In this document: in pieces, positions 55,601 through 63,202 of the stretch
Layout: each line of letters begins with the position of its first letter
Position numbering within the stretch: the first letter of the stretch is position 1
From: a virus
Virus record (IMG/VR): IMGVR_UViG_3300005340_000040
Location: 1-64,000 of that record
DNA length: 64,000 nt
Reading direction: 5' to 3' (one strand)
Position numbers and translations under genes: made by a program
Notes under the pieces: model-generated
The model's database searches: none
Told to the model about the DNA's origin: nothing
What the model saw: only the letters and a program-made list of their open reading frames with translations

Positions 55601-55625
55601 ACTTCAAGCGGCGGTGACGTACCAT
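55597..55625 (+). promoter_or_regulatory. Promoter: TTGAAC, 17 bp, TACCAT
   Basis: TTGAAC (55597-55602) and TACCAT (55620-55625) with an exact 17-bp spacer; the best promoter match in the window. The expected start point is at about 55632, right at the 5' arm of the hairpin 55630-55655. Confidence 0.6.
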
Positions 55626-55629
55626 CCAC

Positions 55630-55655
55630 GGTGTGCCGCGTTTACGCGGCACACC
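55630..55655 (+). promoter_or_regulatory. 11-bp hairpin at the expected mRNA 5' end
   Basis: GGTGTGCCGCG (55630-55640) pairs perfectly with CGCGGCACACC (55645-55655) around the loop TTTA. It stands between the TACCAT element and the Shine-Dalgarno GAAGGGG. It could protect the mRNA 5' end or regulate the helicase. Confidence 0.6.
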
Positions 55656-55668
55656 TGAAGGGGTACGT

Positions 55669-57312
55669 ATGGTCACGGTGGACGATTGGAGGCACTGCTT
55701 TCCGTTCCCGACGCTTCGTCCGGAGCAGGAACAGGCCATCAACTTCGCGCTCGAGTCGTTCCTGAGCGGTGGGAAACGTTTCGTCATCGCCGAGCTTGGC
55801 ACCGGCGTCGGGAAGTCAGCGATCGCGGTGACCGTGGCCCGCTACCTGGCCACCCAGGCCCCCGGAGGCGACGCCTACGTGTTGACGACCCAGAAGATCC
55901 TGCAGGAGCAGTACATGGACGACTTCGGTCCATCGTCTGGGCTCAACGCGATGCGCTCCCTACGGTCGTCGTCGAACTACAGCTGCCGGTACTACGCCGA
56001 CCAGACGTGCGCTGAGTCACGGCGCCTGCTCCAGCAGCTCGGCAAGCGCTTGGTCGACTCCGAGTTCCACAGTTGCTGTCGCTCCGCTTGCCCGTACGTC
56101 CTCGACAAGCAGGAGTTCATGGACTTCCCCGTTGGCATCACCAACTTCTCGTACTTCCTGGCCGAGACCATGTACGCGAAGCAGCTGCAGCCGCGGTCGT
56201 TGCTGGTGATCGACGAGTGCCACAACGTCGAGGCAGAGCTGAGCAAGTTCGTCGAGGTGACGTTCTCAGAGCGCTTCGCCGAGACGGCCCTGAGCATCAA
56301 AGCGCCGCGCACCCGAACCGACGCAACGATCGTCGGATGGATCCGCGGGCCCTACCGCGCGGCCGTCGAGAAGCAGAAGGTTCGCCTGGGTAAGCGTTTG
56401 GGCAGCGCCAACGTGGATCGTGAGGCGAACGCTGAGCTGCAGCAGCTCAGCAAGCAGTACGAGATGCTCGACAAGCACCTGTGCAAGGTCGATCGCTTCA
56501 TCGGTGACTACGATTCGTCGCCGACCAACTGGGTGATGAACACCATCGAACCACCGCCCGGTGGGAAGGTAGGCCGAAAGTACGAGTTCAAGCCCGTCGA
56601 CGTCGCCCCCCATGCGCACGGCAGCCTCTACGACTTCGGTGAGCGAGTGCTGCTCATGTCCGCGACCGTCATCGACAAGGACACGTACTGCCGCTCCGTC
56701 GGCATCGACCCGGACGCGACGGCCTTCATTCACATCGCAACGCCCTTCCCCGTCAGCAACAGGCCCATCCACTACCTCGGCGCTGGCAGCATGGCCAGGA
56801 ACAGCATCGACTCAACGTTGCCCCACGTCGTCGCTATCGTCAAGCAGCTGCTCGAGCTCCACGCAAACGACAAGGGGATCGTCCACTGCGTGAACTACAG
56901 GATCGCCCAGCACCTGTTCGACGCGCTGAGGAACGATCGGCTGCTGCTGCACGGTAGCGGCAACCGGGAGGACACGATCAAGGAGCACCTGGCGGCCCAA
57001 CGACCCACCGTCCTCCTGAGCCCCTCGATGACCGAGGGCGTTGACCTAGCCGACACCGCCAGCAGGTTCCAGGTCCTGTGCAAGGTTCCGTTCCCGTACC
57101 TGGGCGACCGCGTAATCCAACTTCGAAAGGAGCGCAACGGGGGATGGTACGCGTGCCAGACGGCCCGCTCCGTCATCCAGGCGCTGGGTCGCTCCATCAG
57201 GAACGCTGACGATTACGCGACGTCGTACATACTCGACTCCGACTGGGAGCGCTTCTACAGGATGAACTCGACCATGTTCCCGCCCGAATTCAAGGCAGCG
57301 TTGCAGCAGTAG
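55669..57312 (+). CDS. DinG/XPD-like Fe-S DNA helicase
   Basis: An SF2 helicase: Walker A ELGTGVGKSAIAV near 41-53, motif Ia YVLTTQKILQEQYM near 72, Cys residues for a 4Fe-4S cluster (C104, C112, C131-C136 region), DECH box LVIDECHN near 178, and C-terminal motifs TEGVDLADTASRFQ near 453 and QALGRSIRNADDY near 501. The family unwinds 5'-tailed duplexes, D-loops or R-loops. ATG 55669 follows GAAGGGG; an in-frame GTG (55633) lies inside the leader hairpin. Likely used in replication or repair. Confidence 0.88.
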   Translation: MVTVDDWRHCFPFPTLRPEQEQAINFALESFLSGGKRFVIAELGTGVGKSAIAVTVARYLATQAPGGDAYVLTTQKILQEQYMDDFGPSSGLNAMRSLRSSSNYSCRYYADQTCAESRRLLQQLGKRLVDSEFHSCCRSACPYVLDKQEFMDFPVGITNFSYFLAETMYAKQLQPRSLLVIDECHNVEAELSKFVEVTFSERFAETALSIKAPRTRTDATIVGWIRGPYRAAVEKQKVRLGKRLGSANVDREANAELQQLSKQYEMLDKHLCKVDRFIGDYDSSPTNWVMNTIEPPPGGKVGRKYEFKPVDVAPHAHGSLYDFGERVLLMSATVIDKDTYCRSVGIDPDATAFIHIATPFPVSNRPIHYLGAGSMARNSIDSTLPHVVAIVKQLLELHANDKGIVHCVNYRIAQHLFDALRNDRLLLHGSGNREDTIKEHLAAQRPTVLLSPSMTEGVDLADTASRFQVLCKVPFPYLGDRVIQLRKERNGGWYACQTARSVIQALGRSIRNADDYATSYILDSDWERFYRMNSTMFPPEFKAALQQ

Positions 57313-57349
57313 ACAGCGCTCACAGGTAGCGCAAACCTTTTTACGATGG

Positions 57350-57376
57350 TCGTGGATGGGGTACCTCTTTCCACGA
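57350..57376 (+). promoter_or_regulatory. Leader hairpin before the 57388 gene
   Basis: TCGTGGA (57350-57356) and TCCACGA (57370-57376) pair perfectly; TACGAT (57342-57347) precedes the stem and TACCTC (57362-57367) lies in the loop. Consistent with the promoter-hairpin pattern. Confidence 0.35.
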
Positions 57377-57387
57377 GGTCAGAGAAC

Positions 57388-57648
57388 ATGGAAGACAACG
57401 TCGTCATCACCAAGTGGACAGAGCTGAAGGCGATCGTCGATGCGTACGAGCTCGACATCGTCAAGAACGCGAAGGGCGTCGCGGCTGCAGGTGTCAGGGC
57501 CCGCGCGGGGCTCAGGGCGCTGAAGCAGAAGGCGAGCGAGCTGGTCAAGGTCACCGTCGATCTCGACAAGGACCTGCGTGCCAAGCGAACCGCTGCGAAG
57601 GCCGCGGCCAAGGCTGCGAAGGCGGCACCAGCAGCGTCGAAGCCCTGA
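57388..57648 (+). CDS. Small basic protein with Lys/Ala-rich tail, 86 aa
   Basis: ATG 57388 follows GAGGTC; an upstream in-frame ATG (57346) lies in the TACGAT element. Residues 1-60 form charged helices (TKWTELKAIVDAYELDIVKN, LRALKQKASELVKVTVDLDK) and the end is a run of Lys and Ala (AKRTAAKAAAKAAKAAPAAS), as in histone H1-like or nucleoid proteins. DNA binding is inferred from the tail only. Confidence 0.6.
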   Translation: MEDNVVITKWTELKAIVDAYELDIVKNAKGVAAAGVRARAGLRALKQKASELVKVTVDLDKDLRAKRTAAKAAAKAAKAAPAASKP

Positions 57649-57676
57649 GCAACAATACCGGGTTCGGTAGGGCATG

Positions 57677-57704
57677 GTGCCCCGGTGCGAAAACGCCGGG
57701 GCAC
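57677..57704 (+). terminator. Strong hairpin between 57648 and 57745 genes
   Basis: GTGCCCCGG (57677-57685) pairs with CCGGGGCAC (57696-57704). No T-run follows, so it may be a 5' hairpin of the next gene instead of a terminator. Confidence 0.4.
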
Positions 57705-57744
57705 GTTCGTTTCAAGAGCCTACCTACCATGCAGGAGAGAGCTG

Positions 57745-58062
57745 ATGCCATCGTCCAAAGCAATCCTCCGTGACATCGCCGAGCACGGCCTCGACCCAAG
57801 CGTGCCCCATGCGCGCGTAGCGCTCGACGGAAGGTTGGCGCGTCGAGGCCTGCAGCATGTTGTGCCAGCGATCGACGAGTCGCTCGTCGAGCCGGCTGAG
57901 ACACCATCGGTTGACGTCGCCGAGGTGGCGGTCACTGCGGTGGAAGAGCAGCCCAGCGTAGAGGCTGACGTCCCTGCCCCGACCGATCAGGACGAGCAGA
58001 GCGTGCCCGGTGACGTGAAGAAGCAGGCACGCTCGCGTCGAGCGCCGCCCGCTGCTGGCTAG
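57745..58062 (+). CDS. Unknown protein, acidic Pro/Val-rich, 105 aa
   Basis: ATG 57745 after AGGAGAG. A short globular start (SSKAILRDIAEHGLDPSVPH) is followed by a long acidic, low-complexity stretch (VEPAETPSVDVAEVAVTAVE) and a basic end (VKKQARSRRAPPAAG). Probably largely disordered. The stop TAG is the centre of a 22-bp palindrome shared with the convergent gene. Confidence 0.5.
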   Translation: MPSSKAILRDIAEHGLDPSVPHARVALDGRLARRGLQHVVPAIDESLVEPAETPSVDVAEVAVTAVEEQPSVEADVPAPTDQDEQSVPGDVKKQARSRRAPPAAG

Positions 58063-58071
58063 CCAGCAGCG
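58050..58071. terminator. 22-bp perfect palindrome containing two overlapping stop codons
   Basis: The arms from 58050 and 58071 pair perfectly down to the central CTAG (58059-58062), which holds the TAG stops of both convergent genes. Either transcript can fold it into a 9-bp hairpin; a shared bidirectional terminator or buffer is likely. Confidence 0.6.
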
Positions 58072-58349
58072 CGGATCTTCTCGAAGATCCCCTTTTCGAT
58101 CTGGCAGATCCGCATGCGAGTCAGCCCATAGATCTGCCCAATCTCCTGCAACGTGTGCGTCCGTTCCGCCGCCGCGACGTGCACGCAGTTCATGCCCGCT
58201 TCGTACGGGATCCAGTGCGGGCAACGCTCACGCATGCACGCGACGCCGGCTTCCGCGTGGACTGTGAAGCACGTCGTGCCGGGCACGACACGTTGATCGT
58301 CCATCGCGTTGGCGTCGACGACGGGCAGCTTCTTCCTTAGATCGTGCAT
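58059..58349 (-). CDS. Sigma region-4-like DNA-binding protein, 96 aa
   Basis: The C-terminal third reads HTLQEIGQIYGLTRMRICQIEKGIFEKIR (in two pieces, about residues 65-93), the helix-turn-helix of sigma70 region 4 that binds -35 boxes. The first two thirds have four or more Cys (TTCFTVHAEAGVACMRERC) and may bind a metal. No region 2 is present. The gp55-like protein at 30009 has region 2 but no region 4, so this could be its partner. A plain repressor or activator is the alternative. Confidence 0.72.
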   Translation of the reverse strand: MHDLRKKLPVVDANAMDDQRVVPGTTCFTVHAEAGVACMRERCPHWIPYEAGMNCVHVAAAERTHTLQEIGQIYGLTRMRICQIEKGIFEKIRAAG

Positions 58350-58368
58350 CTAGCGTCCACCAGTTGAG

Positions 58369-58374
58369 TATACT
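58369..58374 (+). promoter_or_regulatory. TATACT -10-like element before phoH
   Basis: TATACT sits 77 bases before ATG 58451; TACCAC follows and runs into CACGAT-CTGTTC-ATCGTG, a 6-bp hairpin. No good -35 box is seen. Confidence 0.3.
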
Positions 58375-58450
58375 CCTACCACGATCTGTTCATCGTGTAC
58401 AAGATGCACGTGTTCACGACCGTCACGTTGCGCGGGTCGAGGGAGTGCTG

Positions 58451-59866
58451 ATGAACAAGAAGACATACGTGCTCGACACGAACGTTCTGCTCAGCGATCC
58501 GAGCTCGATCAACGCGTTCCATGAGCACGACGTCATCGTTCCGATGGTGGTCCTGGAGGAGCTCGACAGGCACAAGGGGCGCCTCGACGAGGTGGGGCAG
58601 AACGCCAGGCAGGTGAGCCGTGCGCTGGACGGCATGCGGGGTTCAGGGAGGCTCAGCGATGGCGTTGACCTGCCGGGAGGCGCAAGCCTTCGGATCGTCT
58701 CCATCGGTTCTGACGCTCTGGCGATGCTGCCGAGCGAGCTGCAGACCAGCAAGGTCGACAACCTGATCATCGCCTTCATGCTGTGGGCAACCTCCCAGGA
58801 GGGGTGCATCAGCAACCCCGTGCTGGTGTCGAAGGACATCAACGTGCGCATCAAGTGCGATAGCCTGGGCATCGCGTGCGAGGACTACCTCAGGATGCGC
58901 GCGGCACCGGACGCGCGCAGCTCCTACCGCGGCGTCGCGGTCATCGACGTTGACGAGGCGTTGGTCGACGAGTTCTACCGCTCGGGCAGCGTCTGCCTGC
59001 CCGATGCCGCGCTGCTCGAGCACGAGCTACACCCGAACCAGATCGTCGTCCTCAAGCACGCTCCTGTAGCCTCGGGCACGTCGTCGGCGCTGACCAAGTG
59101 CATCAAGCCCGGAGCGCCGCTGGTCCCTATCACCCGCATCGACCACGTCTTCGGGCTCGAGCCGCGCAACAAGGAGCAGCGGTTCTCCCTCGACCTGCTG
59201 TTCGACGAACAGATCAAGCTGCTCACGCTCGTGGGTCCGAGCGGCACCGGCAAGACCCTGCTGGCGCTGGCCGCTGCCCTTGAGCAGCTGCGTGGGTTGG
59301 GCGATCCGCAGCGCGCTCGCTACGACAAGCTCATCGTCACGCGCCCCGTCCAGCCCGTCGGCAAGGACATCGGTTTCCTCCCAGGCAGCCTTGAGGAGAA
59401 GATGGAACCGTGGGTGGTGCCCGTGCGCGACAACTTGAACTTCCTGGTGGAGTCGAGACAACGTCGTGCCGACGGCAGGCGGACGCGCGAGCAGCGCCGC
59501 CGAGGTCAAACCGCAGGTCCCAGCGATGATTCGTACCTCCAGCTGATGCAGGAGCGGGGCCTCATCGAGATCGAGGCCATCACCTTCATCCGGGGGCGCT
59601 CCATCCCGAACGCCTTCATCATCATCGACGAAGCGCAGAACCTCTCGATGCACGAGCTGAAGACGATCGTCACCCGTGCGGGCGAAGGCACGAAGATCGT
59701 GCTGACCGGCGACGTGGAGCAGATCGACAACGTGCACGTCGACGTGTACACGAACGGGCTGTCGTTCGCGGTGGAGCGGTTCAAGGACCAGCAGATCGCT
59801 GGGCACGTCACCCTCATCAAGGGCGAGCGCAGCGAGCTTGCCACCCTAGCGTCCAGGATCCTGTGA
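58451..59866 (+). CDS. phoH: PIN-PhoH fusion (PhoH2-type RNA helicase/nuclease)
   Basis: ATG 58451 behind GGGAG. Residues 1-155 are a PIN nuclease domain (TYVLDTNVLLSDPSSINAF with the first Asp; VVLEELDRHKG; NPVLVSKDINVRIKC). Residues 240-471 are a PhoH P-loop ATPase: Walker A LVGPSGTGKTLLAL near 264-277, Walker B FIIIDEAQNLS near 394, then VLTGDVEQID near 417. The 471-residue size is normal. PhoH2 proteins unwind and cut RNA. In phages PhoH is common, but the PIN fusion adds an RNA-cutting activity. Confidence 0.92.
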   Translation: MNKKTYVLDTNVLLSDPSSINAFHEHDVIVPMVVLEELDRHKGRLDEVGQNARQVSRALDGMRGSGRLSDGVDLPGGASLRIVSIGSDALAMLPSELQTSKVDNLIIAFMLWATSQEGCISNPVLVSKDINVRIKCDSLGIACEDYLRMRAAPDARSSYRGVAVIDVDEALVDEFYRSGSVCLPDAALLEHELHPNQIVVLKHAPVASGTSSALTKCIKPGAPLVPITRIDHVFGLEPRNKEQRFSLDLLFDEQIKLLTLVGPSGTGKTLLALAAALEQLRGLGDPQRARYDKLIVTRPVQPVGKDIGFLPGSLEEKMEPWVVPVRDNLNFLVESRQRRADGRRTREQRRRGQTAGPSDDSYLQLMQERGLIEIEAITFIRGRSIPNAFIIIDEAQNLSMHELKTIVTRAGEGTKIVLTGDVEQIDNVHVDVYTNGLSFAVERFKDQQIAGHVTLIKGERSELATLASRIL

Positions 59867-59929
59867 CGATCCCACGCTCAACGGCGAACGTGGGCCACGA
59901 TCCATCCGCTCGGGCTATGTAAGGCTTGC

Positions 59930-62900
59930 ATGCCGACGCCGACACAGCTCCCGATCAAGTACTGCAAGGCGCTGCCGGCATCGAGCTCCACGACCACGCC
60001 GGCGCAGGCGGCACGGTTCATGGACAAGGCCCTCTACGAGTTCTGGGGCTTCTGCGTCAACGGTGGGCAGTCGCTCACCGTCCCGGGCGGCTTCGCCGCA
60101 ACCAACGGCGTGTCGTTCCCGTCCGGCTTCCAGTCGGGCAGCTCGACGCTGCTTGCGACGGGCTCGGACGGCAGCACCACGTTTGGCACCGACGTCTTCA
60201 GGTCCACGACCGTCGACTTCGTGAACGGCTTCAGCGGATCCTTGATCGGGAAGTACCTCGTCACCTGGACCCCCGGTGGCTCGTCGACCGACGACAGCGT
60301 CTACCTCATCAAGTCGGTCGAGGACCGGTCGCACATCCGCGTCGACGTCAACTCCGGTGGCACCCGGCGCCGCGGGAACCATGCGTACTTCACGGATCGT
60401 TCGAGCATCATGTTCAGGATCGTGGACATCCTGCAGGCCGCACGCCTCGCAGGTTGGCAGGATGGCCATCACCTGATTATGCAGTTCGCCGGCGCGCCGC
60501 TCGTCAACCCCGGGCAGCTGGCACCTCAGGTGCGGTTCGTGCACCACACCCAATCGTCCGGCCCCAACACGGGGCAGGAAGGCGACTTCGGGGTCATCGT
60601 TTCGCCCTCTGGATCGTGGAACGGATCCGTGTTCAGCGATGCTACTGCTGAGCAGATGGGGACCTGGTTCAACGCTCCCGTCACCGGATTGAGCAACGGG
60701 CTCTCCGCGTACACCTTCATCGGCGCGAAGGATTTCATCATCGTCGAGGCCGAGAGCAGGTTGGGCATCTCGGGGTCGACTCAAGGCGCGTCTACCCTGG
60801 GCGCAGGCCTCCACGTTGAGGTGCCGCAGAGGCTGTACCCAGCCGCAACAGATCCGAACCCTGTCGCTTGGATGGCGTGGTCGGCGTCGTTGCCCAGCCA
60901 GGTCGCTTCGACGTACTACAACGGCTTCAACATGGTGGGGTTCGACGGTGCCGTGAGGCAGTGGACGACCCTCGTTCGCTCCCCGATGGGTACGCAGGTA
61001 CGCAGTGATTACACGGGCGCAGCCTACGGTACCGGCCAATGGCAACAGTTCGGCGTCCCGTCGTTCCGGTTCGCGTTCATGGGCTACAACGATTACGATG
61101 ACGCGAGGGTCACGTCGGACGGCCTGCTCAGCCTGGCGTTGGGTGGGCAGTTCAGCCTAGCACGAGCGCGCCTACGCCGAGCACGTTTCACCACCAACGA
61201 CCTGGTGCGCGGGTCACGCTTGGGCGACCCGCTGAACGACACCAACTCATGGTCGGTGGTGTCGAACGGTGTGCTGTGGCCATGGGACAACTCGATCCTG
61301 CCGTTCGGTGCATGGCAGGCGCTGTCAGCGGGCGCCCTGAGCAGTTCGGCGCTGCCAGCCGTCCCGATCGCCTCGCTCGACTTCAGCGCCCTGCCCATGG
61401 GCGCCTTCACCGGGTCGCTCCCAGGCGGTTCGACGTACGCTTGCCTGTCGGGCACCCAACGTGGCACCATCGGCACCGACGTCTCCGGCAACGTGGTCGT
61501 CACGGCTGCTGCGATCGCTCCCAACGTTCCCCTCATCGGCGACGGCGGCCTGGGCCTGGGCCGCGGGCTCGTCATCGAGCCCTCGGCGACGTTCAAGCCG
61601 ATCACCCCGGCGACCGGCATGGTCTGGTTCGACGCAAACGGTTCCCACATCACCTCGTCGGCGGGCCAGGTGGCCCCCGACGGCACCACCACCGCCGTGC
61701 GGTGGGACTGGGGCGTCCCGGCCCCGACGTACACCTCAGGTCTCTCCGACTTCACCACTGGAATCGTCCCCGCAACCGGATCGATAAACATCTCGCTCTT
61801 CGTCAAGCACCTCAACACGACGAAGATCAACATGTACAACCCGTACAACGTCAACACGCTTCCCGTGCAGGACCTTGCACCCCAGGTTTGGACGCGCTTC
61901 GATATGACTTCGAGCGCGGTGGGCGGCAACTCTGGGCACGGAATCGGCGGCGACACAGGCGTGTCGCCGCCCCCGCTGCTGAACGCATGGTCGGGTCACC
62001 TCATCCAGGGGGTGTCGTACCCTCTCGAGCCGACGGGTGCGACGACGATTGCGTTGACGACCTCACGTCTCCTGACGACGCCCCTCGCCACAGGAGCGAC
62101 CAACCTTCGCACCGGCCCGCAGAACATCAACGTTCGCCTGGTGATGAAGGGCGGATCCACCGAACAATCGGGGCCCGTCTACCTCATCTCATGGGACGCC
62201 ACGACGTACGTCGTGTTCGACAACGTAACCAAGCTGCTGACGGTGTCGTCCGGCGGGTCGACGGTTACGTTCGTCGCGCGTGGGGTCTACTTCAACCGCG
62301 ACGACATCGAGTTCTGGATCAGGTTCGGCGCCGGCGGTCCCACGCGGGCTGGCTACCACGTCATCGGTGGCCCAAAGGTCGACCTTGGCTCCGGAGCGGT
62401 GCTGCCGGACGTGGCAGCGTCGAACGCCAAGCTGTGCAGGGCCAACGATGACGGGGGAGTGTTGGGTTGCTGGCTCAAGCGGATCGACGTCTACGCCCAA
62501 TCTGACATCCCGCCCTGGATGCTGGGGGCGACCGTCCTGGGCTCGTTCGCTCCTGCCAAGGAGCAGTGGAACCAGCTGGCGGTGCACGGCAACTCGCGCG
62601 TCTCCGCGCAGCCCGAAACGTTCGCTACGATCCAGCAGCAGCTTCCTGGGCACCTGTCCAACTGGACGATGATCAACGTTGGTCACTCGAACGCTGTTAC
62701 GTCCGGAGGTGCGGCTGGGACGAACCTGCAGACGTTCGCCCTGAGCGAGATCGATCCTCTCATCAACCACAACGCGTTCCTGCGCGCGCTCCTCTACTTC
62801 GAGGCCGTCAATGGCATCCTGATCCTCGGCACCACCGCGGCCCAGGAGTGGGCCAAGATCCAGAGCTACTATAGCGATCGAGCCGCTGCGGGCTGGAACG

Positions 62901-63199
62901 CGTTCATCTTCGTGACGCTGCCCATGGAGGATCCTGCTCGACAGCCCGGTTTCGCTGCTGCGAACCCGACCCTGCAGGCGTACAACGCGCTTGTCAGGGC
63001 CCAATACGCATCGTTTGCCGCGTCGTTGGGCGTGACGAGGACCGCGCTCATCGACGTTGAGCTCGATTCATTCATCGACATGACCGACCCGGCGAAGAGC
63101 TACGACGGCACGCACTGGACGGCGTTGACGTACTCGCACCTCCAGCAGGTCGACAACGCGCCCATCAACGGCCTGTGGACCCCGGCGCTCGTGAGCTGA
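59930..63199 (+). CDS. Giant virion/adsorption protein with C-terminal SGNH hydrolase, 1089 aa
   Basis: The first ~850 residues are Gly/Ser/Thr-rich beta structure of tail-fibre type. From about residue 865 an SGNH/GDSL esterase pattern appears: NQLAVHGNSRVSAQP (Ser of block I in HGNSR), MINVGHSNAVTSGG (block III-like Asn), LILGTTAAQEW, and the late SYDGTHWTALTYSH with the Asp-x-x-His pair of block V. Such domains remove acetyl groups from surface glycans during adsorption. ATG 59930 follows AAGG. The hairpin CCCACG/CGTGGG at 59874-59896 lies in the gap upstream. Confidence 0.75.
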   Translation: MPTPTQLPIKYCKALPASSSTTTPAQAARFMDKALYEFWGFCVNGGQSLTVPGGFAATNGVSFPSGFQSGSSTLLATGSDGSTTFGTDVFRSTTVDFVNGFSGSLIGKYLVTWTPGGSSTDDSVYLIKSVEDRSHIRVDVNSGGTRRRGNHAYFTDRSSIMFRIVDILQAARLAGWQDGHHLIMQFAGAPLVNPGQLAPQVRFVHHTQSSGPNTGQEGDFGVIVSPSGSWNGSVFSDATAEQMGTWFNAPVTGLSNGLSAYTFIGAKDFIIVEAESRLGISGSTQGASTLGAGLHVEVPQRLYPAATDPNPVAWMAWSASLPSQVASTYYNGFNMVGFDGAVRQWTTLVRSPMGTQVRSDYTGAAYGTGQWQQFGVPSFRFAFMGYNDYDDARVTSDGLLSLALGGQFSLARARLRRARFTTNDLVRGSRLGDPLNDTNSWSVVSNGVLWPWDNSILPFGAWQALSAGALSSSALPAVPIASLDFSALPMGAFTGSLPGGSTYACLSGTQRGTIGTDVSGNVVVTAAAIAPNVPLIGDGGLGLGRGLVIEPSATFKPITPATGMVWFDANGSHITSSAGQVAPDGTTTAVRWDWGVPAPTYTSGLSDFTTGIVPATGSINISLFVKHLNTTKINMYNPYNVNTLPVQDLAPQVWTRFDMTSSAVGGNSGHGIGGDTGVSPPPLLNAWSGHLIQGVSYPLEPTGATTIALTTSRLLTTPLATGATNLRTGPQNINVRLVMKGGSTEQSGPVYLISWDATTYVVFDNVTKLLTVSSGGSTVTFVARGVYFNRDDIEFWIRFGAGGPTRAGYHVIGGPKVDLGSGAVLPDVAASNAKLCRANDDGGVLGCWLKRIDVYAQSDIPPWMLGATVLGSFAPAKEQWNQLAVHGNSRVSAQPETFATIQQQLPGHLSNWTMINVGHSNAVTSGGAAGTNLQTFALSEIDPLINHNAFLRALLYFEAVNGILILGTTAAQEWAKIQSYYSDRAAAGWNAFIFVTLPMEDPARQPGFAAANPTLQAYNALVRAQYASFAASLGVTRTALIDVELDSFIDMTDPAKSYDGTHWTALTYSHLQQVDNAPINGLWTPALVS

Positions 63200-63202
63200 C
63201 GC

